DNA from: Azotimanducus sp965220185
Lineage (GTDB): Bacteria; Pseudomonadota; Gammaproteobacteria; Pseudomonadales; Azotimanducaceae
Length of the DNA: 64,000 nt
NCBI GenBank assembly: GCA_965220185.1
Contig: OZ244807.1
Span: 1,178,001-1,242,000, forward strand
Direction: 5' to 3'
Positions 43,016 through 49,808 of the stretch are shown here, piece after piece. Both the position numbers and the translations under genes were made by a program. The first letter of the stretch is position 1. Each line of letters begins with the position of its first letter. The notes beneath the pieces are model-generated. The model was not told the DNA's origin and ran no database searches. It saw only the letters and a list, made by a program, of their open reading frames with translations.

Positions 43016-44041
43016 TCAAGCTGGCTGCTGCTGCGTGATGCAGTGTATGCCACCGCCGCCGGGCGCGATATCGGTGGCATCCACAGGCACTAGGGCATGG
43101 TTCGGGAAGAGCTTGCGCACGATGTCCTGCGCGGACTCGTCGGTGGCGGTGCCGAAGCTCGGGAAAACGATGCCGCCATTGGCGATATAAAAATTAACGT
43201 AGGAACGGCAGTAGATGTCCGAGGTGGATTGCGCTTCAAAGGCCTCTTCAATCGCGACGATTTCCAAATGCCTGCCCTTTGCGTCTGTGGCCGAAGCTAG
43301 CGCCTGCCAGTTTTCACTTAAGCACCTTCGGCGCTCCGGCAAGGCATCACTGCCCACCGCGCATAAGACCACGCCGGGCTTGACAAAGCAGACTAGCGCA
43401 TCGATGTGCCCATCGGTTTCAGAGTCCTCCGGGTCGCCCGGCACCCAGAGCACTTTTTCGCCGCCCAAGGCATCGCAGAGTATTCGTTCAGCTTCAGGCT
43501 TGGTGAGCCCCGGATTGCGATTGGCGTTGAGGATGCATTGTTCGCTGGTGATGATGGTGCCCTCGCCGTCAACAGCAATTGCGCCGCCCTCTAGGAAGAC
43601 ATTGGCGGAAAAGGTGCGAATGCCCAAGGCTTCAGCGATTCGGTGCCCCAATGCCGCATCGTTGCGGCAGCGCTGGTACTGCCCGCCCCAGGCATTGAAC
43701 TGAAACACAGAGGCGGCCAGCTCATCCCCGCACTTGACGAACGTGGGGCCGCTGTCGCGCGCCCAGGAATCATCAAGCGGCGCAACGAAGTAATCAATGT
43801 CATCGCCGCAAAGCGCTTGAGCGTCCGCAAGGGCTTGATCGCACACCACCATGGTGACAGGTTCGAAGCGGCGAATGGCTTTCGCAACATTGGCATAGGC
43901 GGCCTGCGTCCGCGCAAGGTCTGGCCAGAGGAAGTCGGTTCGGTACGGCCACTGCATCCAGCAGCGTTCATGGGGTTCCCATTCGGCGGGCATGCGAAAC
44001 CCAGCGGCCTTGGCGGTGGTGGTGTCCATGAAGCTGCTCAA
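43016..44041 (-). CDS. aguA: Agmatine deiminase
   Basis: 341 residues. Agmatine deiminase converts agmatine to N-carbamoylputrescine and ammonia. The guanidino-enzyme fold is shown by RMPAEWEPHERCWMQWPYR, DDSWARDSGPTF, FQFNAWGG, FLEGGAIAVDGEGT, DSETDGHIDALVCF and the C-terminal nucleophile Cys334 in GGGGIHCITQQ. Its start overlaps the end of aguB by four bases, so deiminase and amidase are cotranscribed from the aguB side. Confidence 0.96.
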   Translation of the reverse strand: MSSFMDTTTAKAAGFRMPAEWEPHERCWMQWPYRTDFLWPDLARTQAAYANVAKAIRRFEPVTMVVCDQALADAQALCGDDIDYFVAPLDDSWARDSGPTFVKCGDELAASVFQFNAWGGQYQRCRNDAALGHRIAEALGIRTFSANVFLEGGAIAVDGEGTIITSEQCILNANRNPGLTKPEAERILCDALGGEKVLWVPGDPEDSETDGHIDALVCFVKPGVVLCAVGSDALPERRRCLSENWQALASATDAKGRHLEIVAIEEAFEAQSTSDIYCRSYVNFYIANGGIVFPSFGTATDESAQDIVRKLFPNHALVPVDATDIAPGGGGIHCITQQQPA

Positions 44042-44922
44042 GGGGTGTCTGCCAGCCGCCCGCCATCGAGTGTCGAAAGCGCGCCGTACAGGTCAGGGCG
44101 CCGGTCGCGGAACACGCCCCAATTCTCTCGCTCGCGCGCAATGGCATCGAGGTCGAAGTTGGCAACGACCACCGCCTGCTCCGTGCGGTTCGCTTCGGCC
44201 ACGATGGCACCTGTGTGATCGCAGATGAATGATGACCCGTAGAAATTGACTGTGCAGGATGATCCAACCTCCTCGCCAATACGGTTGGAGGCGATCACCG
44301 GCGTGAGATTGGCGGCGGCGTGGCCTTGCATCACCCGCTGCCAGTGATCTTTGGAATCAAGCTGCGGGAACGCCGGCTCGGAGCCGATGGCGGTCGGATA
44401 CAGCAGTAGTTCGGCGCCTTGTAGCGCGAGGCAGCGTGCCGTCTCCGGGAACCATTGATCCCAGCAGATGGCTGCGCCGAGTGTGGCGTAGGCGGTCTTC
44501 CACACCTTGAAGCCGGTATCGCCGGGCGAGAAAAAGAACTTCTCCTGATAGCCGACCGAATTCGGAATATGGGATTTTCGGTATAGGTCAAGCACGGTGC
44601 CGTCCGCATCGAGCATGGCAAGCGAGTTGAAGAAGGCGCGCCCCGCCCGCTCGAAAAAACTGACGGGCAGCACCACTTCGAGTTCCCGAGCCAACGCGCT
44701 GAAGTGTGCGATCAGCGCATTGCCTTCGCGCGCCTCTGCCAAAGCGAAGTGGCTACCATCCTGATCCTTGCAGAAATACGGCGCGGCGAACAGTTCCTGC
44801 AGCAAAATGACCTGAGCGCCACGAGCCGCTGCGTCCCGAACCAGTTGCTCGGCGGTCGCAATGGTGTGTTCGCGATCCCAGGAGCAGGCCATCTGCGTGG
44901 CCGCGACAGTCACGCTTGTCAT
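44038..44922 (-). CDS. aguB: N-carbamoylputrescine amidase
   Basis: 294 residues from the ATG at 44922, which begins MTSVTVAATQMACSWDRE. This carbon-nitrogen hydrolase converts N-carbamoylputrescine to putrescine, CO2 and ammonia. The Glu-Lys-Cys triad is visible as LLQELFAAPYF, LDLYRKSHIPN and GAAICWDQWFPETAR. Together with aguA it makes putrescine from agmatine. Shards of this gene recur at 46097-46193 and 49651-49682. Confidence 0.95.
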   Translation of the reverse strand: MTSVTVAATQMACSWDREHTIATAEQLVRDAAARGAQVILLQELFAAPYFCKDQDGSHFALAEAREGNALIAHFSALARELEVVLPVSFFERAGRAFFNSLAMLDADGTVLDLYRKSHIPNSVGYQEKFFFSPGDTGFKVWKTAYATLGAAICWDQWFPETARCLALQGAELLLYPTAIGSEPAFPQLDSKDHWQRVMQGHAAANLTPVIASNRIGEEVGSSCTVNFYGSSFICDHTGAIVAEANRTEQAVVVANFDLDAIARERENWGVFRDRRPDLYGALSTLDGGRLADTP

Positions 44923-44975
44923 TGAATTATGAGTTTGATGGAGCAGTAAAGTAGGCGCATCATACACATGAGGCA

Positions 44976-46091
44976 GTGCGCATTGCGATGCTGTTTTCTT
45001 CGTTTTACCATGAAATTTCGACTGTCTCCGCCGAGCAAACAGCTGCCGTCTTTGACGGTCCGTCACAACGATTCGACTTGGAGAATCTAAGAGATTTGAA
45101 CCAACTGCTCGAAGATCCGTTGATGGCACTTGAAAATCTTCGCGGCCTTGTGATCATTGATGAGGTGCAGCGCCGACCGGACTTGTTTCCCGTATTGCGC
45201 GTGCTTTGCGACAGGCGACCAAGTGCGGCCAAATTCTTGATATTAGGCAGTGCGTCCCCCGAATTCATCAGGCAAACATCGGAAACGCTCGCGGGGCGCA
45301 TTCACTACTACAACTTGGGCGGGCTCAACCTACAGGAAGTCGGATTCCAAGAAATTGATCGGCTTTGGCTGCGTGGCGGTTTCCCGTCGGCATGGCTTGC
45401 GAAAGAAGATGGAGATGCGGCCCTGTGGACGATGAGCTTTGTGCAGTCATTTCTGGAGAGAGATCTGCCGGAACTCGGGGTTCGGATAGCGAGCACCGCG
45501 ATGCGTCGGTTTTGGACGATGCTCGCGCATTGGCAGGGACAGACATGGAATTCATCGGTTTTTGCCCGTTCCTTTGGCGTGTCGGATACAACGGTTAGAA
45601 GGTATCTTGATATCCTCACAGGTGCCTTGGTTGTTCGCCAATTGCCACCGTGGTTCGAGAACATCCGAAAACGCCAAGTGAAGGCGCCAAAGATATACCT
45701 ACGCGATTGCGGCGTCCTGCACACGCTGCTTGGCATCGAAGATATCCATGCCTTGCATTCTCATCCTGTGTGTGGTGCTTCTTGGGAGGGGTTTTTGATC
45801 GAATCAATCATTCAACTTATGGAACTGAGCGAGAAGACGGTCTACTTTTGGGGTACACATACAGGTGCGGAAATTGATCTGCTCGTCACCCATGCCGGGA
45901 AGCGCATCGGCATTGAGATAAAGCGCACGACATCGCCAAAGGTGACACCGTCCATGCGAAGTGCGCTTGAGACGCTTCAACTCAAAGAAGTGATCGTGGT
46001 ACATGCGGGAGCCGACTCCTATCCGCTCTCCGGGCAAGTGCGCGCTGTCTCCGCACAACGACTGAATGTCGATCTCAAGGACATCTCTTAA
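44976..46091 (+). pseudogene. DUF4143-type ATPase lacking its Walker A region
   Basis: 371 codons. From about residue 18 the protein matches AAA/DUF4143 proteins (RFDLENLRDLNQLLEDPLMALENLRGLVIIDEVQRRPDLFPVLRVLCD, Walker B included; LILGSASPEFIRQTSETLAGRI), through a winged-helix region (SSVFARSFGVSDTTVRRYLDILTG) to the nuclease-like C-terminus (GAEIDLLVTHAGKRIGIEIKRT). The first 25-30 residues with the GxxxxGKT loop are missing; the available start gives MRIAMLFSSFYHEIS. It is therefore 5'-truncated and probably inactive. It lies between aguB and an aguB shard. Confidence 0.78.
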
Positions 46092-46096
46092 CTCAC

Positions 46097-46193
46097 GTGG
46101 CAACGACAACCGCCTGTTCTGTGCGGATCGCTTCGGCCACGATGGGGCCCGTGTGATCGCGATCCCAGGAGCAGGCCATCTTCGTGGCCGCCG
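46097..46193 (-). pseudogene. aguB shard with internal deletion
   Basis: 46098-46160 matches aguB positions 44159-44223 and 46161-46190 matches 44874-44905, with about 650 bases of aguB removed between them. The join falls at a shared GATCGC/CGCGATC sequence. This is the remnant of a second aguB copy, separated from the intact one by the truncated ATPase gene. Confidence 0.82.
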
Positions 46194-46259
46194 AACCTTG
46201 GCACAGCAAGGGTTCGAGAATCCGACTATGCCGCTGTTGTTACTCTCGTTGTGTCAGAG

Positions 46260-46945
46260 CTACCCGCAATAGCTGTTCGCGCTGGGATGTTTCTGCGTTT
46301 GGAAGTCGGCCCAAGCAAGAGGATTGTTCCAGCCCCCTCCGCGCCCGCGCTGGCCCTTCGCATAGACAAGGATCCGGTAGTTCGTGTTGGCTTGCAGCCC
46401 TTGATAGCTTGTCGGGCAAGTGAAGCTGTGCGTGCCCGGCGTGCTGGCATCGATAGTAATGTTTCTGGTTTCAGTCTCGTCCCCGATCTTCCCAATATCC
46501 AGCGTTGCGATGATGTAGGCTCGGGGGGCGTAGTAGCCGCCCTCCTGTGCTGGATGGGCTCCGGGTTCGCCGCGGTGGTGCGTGACGACCGCCACGATGA
46601 AATTGGGATCGCATCCGTAGCCATTTTGCGTCCGAGCGTTCCAGCAGAACGCCTCTCGGAGGTAATCTTGCGGGAATAGTTCGCGGCTGATGGTTATAGG
46701 AAAGGCAGCAGTGTTATAGGTTATTTGGCCTGTATGGGCAATGAAGATGCACCCATTACAAATATTTTGACTGTTCGTAAATAACCCCGGTGTTTGGGCA
46801 TTCGTAGGCATGACCACCATCGCCGCCAGCACGGTAGCCAGCGCAAGAATGAATGCTCTCTGGAAGCGATCCTTTCGGGCTGATTTGTTGTTTAAGTTCT
46901 TATTGGGGGGGGGGGGGGGGGGGGGGGGATGAACTGTTCTCTCAT
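46260..46945 (-). CDS. Secreted protein gene behind a 24-nt homopolymer, probably phase-variable
   Basis: A good start exists at 46945 (ATG with GAGGA eight bases upstream) giving MREQFI and then polyproline from a run of 24 C on this strand. With 24 C the frame stops soon after (PPIRT, stop); with 22 or 25 C it would join NKNLNNKSARKDRFQR, then the membrane-like AFILALATVLAAMVVMPTNA and a mature part of about 180 residues with several cysteines (ICNGCIFIAHTGQITYN; REAFCWNARTQNGYGCDPNF; HSFTCPTSYQGLQANTNYRILVYAKGQ). The mature protein family is unknown. The only start after the tract is a GTG at 46832, which would cut the signal peptide. Confidence 0.6.
46905..46928. repeat. Homopolymer of 24 G (C on the coding strand)
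   Basis: An uninterrupted run of 24 guanines. It lies inside the 5' coding region of the secreted-protein gene, seven codons after its best start. Runs of this length slip readily in replication, so the reading frame, and possibly the assembly, is unstable here. Confidence 0.95.
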
Positions 46946-47120
46946 TTGCGTTTCCTCAATGGTCGAGTTAGGACTCAACCGAATCCTACAGTGACAATAA
47001 AGGACAATAAAGCATCTACGTTCAAATTTCAATTGCAAACAGTTTGCGATGTTGGGAACAAATAAAGTGTCCGGTTTTAGAACATGTGAAGTGTCAGGTT
47101 GCACAATTGGGGATTTTATA

Positions 47121-48238
47121 CATAGCGTCTTAAATAATGCCGCATAATGCCGTACAATCAGAGATGTGTTTTGACGGAATGTGCCAGGAGATGAGGAAGC
47201 TTGAGATAGCGGATGCGGAAGTGATGCGAATCGCGATACGGCAGGAGATACAGCGCTCGGACGAATCGAAGTACGACCATCGGCTGCACGGGCTGCTGCT
47301 GGTGGCCGGCGGGGAGAGTTGCCGCGGCGTGGCGCGGCTGTTCGACGAGGATGCGAGGACGGTGCAGCGCTGGGTGCGCGCGTTCGAGTCGCGTGGGTTC
47401 CCGGGGCTGAGGGAAGGGGCGAGGAGCGGCCGTCCGCGCGCGCTCTCGCCGGAGCAGCTGTCGTCGCTCGGCGAGGCTCTGAGGCGGGACCCGCGGGAGT
47501 TCGGCCTGTCGGGGCACCTGTGGGACGGGCGGCTGATGTCGGAGCACCTGCGGCGGGCCTACGGCGTCAAGCTCGGCGTCCGCCAGTGCCAGCGGCTGTT
47601 CAAGCGGCTGGGGTTCCGGCTGCGCAAGCCGCGCCCGCAAATCGACAAGTCGGATCCGGAGCGTGTGGAGGCCTTTAAAAAAACTCCGCGAGCTGGCGGC
47701 GCGCGATGACATCGAGCTCTGGAGCCAGGACGAGTGCCACTTCCAGCGGCACGGCACCCGCTGCCATGTCTGGGTGCCGCCGGAGGACAAGGACCCTGTC
47801 GTCCTCCACGCGCCGACCCGGGAGTCGGTCGCCTGCTTCGGCGCCGTCAGCCTCCGCTCGGGGAAGCTCGTGCACGCCTTCTCGCCGGTGTTCAACGCGG
47901 AAACTTTCCTTGGCTTCCTCAAGGGCCTGCTTCGACGGCGGTCGAGGGGCGTGAAAATGGTCGTCGTCCTGGACAACGCGCGGTACCACCACGCCAAGCT
48001 CCTCAAGCCGTACCTGCGCCGGCACCGGGCGAACCTCGAGCTTCTCTTCCTGCCGCCCTACAGCCCGCAACTCGCACCCGTCGAGCGGGTCTGGAAGCTC
48101 GCCCGGCGGCTCGCCACCCACAACCTCCACTTCAACAGTCTGGAAGAACTCCGGCAGGCCGCCGAATCCTGCTTCAACCAGTGGCGAAAACCCAATCGGG
48201 TGCTCAAAAGACTATGCGGCATTATTTAAGACGCTGTG
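47121..48238 (+). mobile_element. IS630-like insertion sequence, about 1118 bp
   Basis: Both ends share a long inverted repeat (AGCGTCTTAAATAATGCCGC near 47124 and its complement ending near 48234), bordered by TA on each side (47119-47120 and 48239-48240), the target duplication of IS630 elements. A two-part transposase fills it. It has inserted next to a remnant of another transposon that starts at 48287. Confidence 0.85.
47137..48229 (+). CDS. IS630-like transposase, two frames joined at an A7 run
   Basis: The first frame (47137-47709; starts at 47137, 47164 or 47191 are possible) carries helix-turn-helix segments (SCRGVARLFDEDARTVQRWVRAFESRGFPGL) and the IS630 linker RQCQRLFKRLGFRLRKPRPQ. 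The catalytic half is in the +1 frame from about 47675 to 48229: Asp in WSQDECHFQRHG, Asp in VVVLDNARYHHAKLLKPY, Glu in LPPYSPQLAPVERVW. The crossover lies at TTTAAAAAAAC (47674-47684). Transcriptional slippage or frameshifting there could give the full enzyme, as reported for some IS630 members; an inactivating indel is the alternative. Confidence 0.8.
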
Positions 48239-48286
48239 TATAGCTACCCCGGGGTGTGCGTACGGGCGTTGCGAAGCGAGCGGAAG

Positions 48287-48506
48287 CTAGGAGTCTGCGT
48301 CGTAGGAATTCAGGAAAGCGAAAATTCGATTCCGCCGTCCCTTTGGACGGTCGATTGAGGATAATATCGGGCTATATTTGACGAAATCGAGCGTTCAAAG
48401 GGACGGGCGGAAGCGGCTGACGCAGGAGGAGGCGGCCGAATTGATTGGCGCGGACGCGCGGACGTTCGGGCGCTGGACGGAGCGCTACGGGGAGGACGGA
48501 GGGTAA
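48287..48506 (+). pseudogene. Transposase 5' remnant, parent of the MITE-like element
   Basis: The start CTAGGAGTCTGCGTCGTAGG equals the left end of the element at 25966, and the next roughly 110 bases are nearly identical to its interior. It then enters a transposase-like N-terminus: FDEIERSKGR in one frame and, after a shift, RLTQEEAAELIGADARTFGRWTERYGEDGG in another, ending at TAA. The helix-turn-helix resembles ISNCY-type transposases. No catalytic part or right end is present. Confidence 0.65.
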
Positions 48507-48721
48507 GGAACCTCTGAACAACAGAGGTTCCCCGTGCGGCACATGGAAGTACCGCCGACATCTTTGCAAGAGCAAAGATGCACAGCTCAGCCGACCGCAG
48601 GGATGGGCACATGGATGTACCCACTGCATTCAGTGCCGTAAGGCATTGAATTCACGAGCAAAGCTTCAATCACAATTCTGTTTTGCAAGTCTGCACAAGT
48701 CCAAGGATGGACTTGTGCAGA
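48507..48721. other. Cluster of six stem-loops
   Basis: Six inverted repeats follow each other: GGAACCTCTG/CAGAGGTTCC (48507-48531, perfect), GCGGCAC/GTACCGC (48536-48555), CATCTTTGC/GCAAAGATG (48559-48580, perfect), TGGGCACAT/ATGTACCCA (48604-48623), ATTCAGTGCC/GGCATTGAAT (48628-48651), TCTGCACAAGTCC/GGACTTGTGCAGA (48690-48721, perfect). Loops are 2-6 bases, and several stems close around a C-A-N-G-G-A-W-G-like sequence. It could be a structured RNA, a hairpin-rich intergenic repeat or a scar. An open frame across it (48445-48903) has no family features. Confidence 0.6.
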
Positions 48722-48749
48722 CCATACCTAAGGGCTGCGAGACCGTCGG

Positions 48750-48970
48750 GTGTCGAGTGCATCGCACCGTGCGGCGCCGGTGGACAAGGCAATACCTCGC
48801 ACAACAGCAGAGACGCTTGCGCATGGCATTGCAAATTGGTGTGAAGTGCTCGCAACTGACGGCGGCCGAATCTCGTATTCCGAGACAGTGCGTTCGCCGA
48901 TGATGTTGCGAAGACGAATCTTGCTGCTATTCTTGACCAACGTGATCTTCGCAATGTGAGAAGCATTTAG
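48750..48970 (+). pseudogene. Possible degraded 3' end of an unknown gene
   Basis: One frame reads DKAIPRTTAETLAHGIANWCEVLATDGGRISYSETVR and, after a one-base shift, FADDVAKTNLAAILDQRDLRNVRSI before a TAG at 48968. The composition looks protein-like across the shift, but I recognise no family. It precedes the DUF4258 gene by eight bases. Confidence 0.3.
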
Positions 48971-48978
48971 GTGGTCAA

Positions 48979-49239
48979 GTGGGCGATGATGAGGTATCGA
49001 TTCTCGAAAGGATTCGCGCAAAGGTTCAAGAGGGAGAGTTTGAATTTTCGAGACATGCGACTCGTCAGGGTGCTCTTCGCAACATCAGTGTGCGCGAAGT
49101 CCTTCACGCCTTCGCGTCACCTGAGCTTCTTGAAAATTACCCCCAAGATTATTACAGTCCGAGCTGCTTGTTGCTGGGGTTCACGCAGACAGGCCGTCCT
49201 TGCACGTTCATTGCACTCACGCTTCGCGTAAAATCTTGA
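48979..49239 (+). CDS. DUF4258-type protein, putative toxin
   Basis: 86 residues from a GTG at 48979. The pattern FEFSRHATRQGALRNISVREVLHAFASPELLENYPQDYYSPSCLLLGFTQTGRPCTFIALTLR is that of DUF4258 proteins, small RelE/HigB-like folds usually found with YgiT/MqsA-type antitoxins. Residues SRHA and GRP are the family's most constant. A small YgiT-like gene follows 66 bases downstream, completing the pair. Confidence 0.78.
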   Translation: MGDDEVSILERIRAKVQEGEFEFSRHATRQGALRNISVREVLHAFASPELLENYPQDYYSPSCLLLGFTQTGRPCTFIALTLRVKS

Positions 49240-49305
49240 AAATTATTACAATTTACGAGCCTTCCCCGTCAATTTTTTTGAATTTCAGACAAAGGAGAGC
49301 AAAAA

Positions 49306-49533
49306 ATGACTAGCGAGACAATCTGGATCGAAAACCTTGCGGACAGGCGGGTCACCTATCATCTGGAAGTGAATGGGAAATTCGTCTTGGTGCGCAACGT
49401 ACCCGCTCGCGTCAATGTGGAGACCGGAGAAGAACACTTCTCACCTGAAACCGTCGAGCACTTGTTCGCACTGGTAACCGGTGCGAGCCAGCCAGACTCG
49501 ACAGTGGAAACGCCCGTGTACGAATATGCATAG
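49306..49533 (+). CDS. YgiT/MqsA-like small protein without zinc cysteines
   Basis: 75 residues with a strong AAAGGAGA site before the ATG. RRVTYHLEVNGKFVLVRNVPARVNVETGEEHFSPETVEHLFALV follows the YgiT/MqsA pattern, in which the segment normally reads VPAxVCxxCGExxFS; here the cysteines are replaced (VNVETGEEHFS) and no CxxC opens the protein. It may fold without zinc, or it may be a distinct small family. Pairing with the DUF4258 gene suggests antitoxin function. The C-terminal DNA-binding half of MqsA is absent. Confidence 0.68.
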   Translation: MTSETIWIENLADRRVTYHLEVNGKFVLVRNVPARVNVETGEEHFSPETVEHLFALVTGASQPDSTVETPVYEYA

Positions 49534-49808
49534 GGAAGGTCTGATCAAGTCCACTGCGCTCAGCGCTTCACTTTTCGCTAGATTGGCAGCGGGATTCTGG
49601 CACAATCCTTGACGAACAAACCAATGAAATCGCCTCTACAACCAAGTGAAGCGCCACGAGCCGCCGCTTCCCGCACCAGTTGTCGTCCAATTTCAACTGC
49701 AAACAGCTTGCGAACGTCGGATGATGTTTTCGCATGATCGTGCGCTGCCGCCGCGACGCGCCAAGTAAACCGCCTCAAACTCTGGCAAAATGCGCTTCTC
49801 GTTCATTC
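49534..49808. other. Intergenic region before ilvB, with an aguB shard
   Basis: 275 bases. Positions 49651-49682 match aguB 44816-44847 with three mismatches. Positions 49689-49713 repeat a sequence at 47024-47049 with a few differences (core TGCAAACAG[CT]TTGCGA). The rest should hold the ilvB promoter, but no convincing -35/-10 pair or leader peptide was found. Confidence 0.55.

Noticed and set aside
46853..47065. A plus-strand open frame containing a polyglycine stretch across the G run
   Set aside because: It is created by the homopolymer itself and has no ribosome binding site or family features; the minus-strand reading explains the region better.
48507..48721. CRISPR array or integron attC array
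   Set aside because: The hairpins differ in sequence and length and are not regularly spaced direct repeats; no cas, integrase or cassette genes adjoin.
48445..48903. A 152-codon open frame through the stem-loop cluster
   Set aside because: It crosses six hairpins, starts inside a transposase remnant in a different frame and has no family resemblance.
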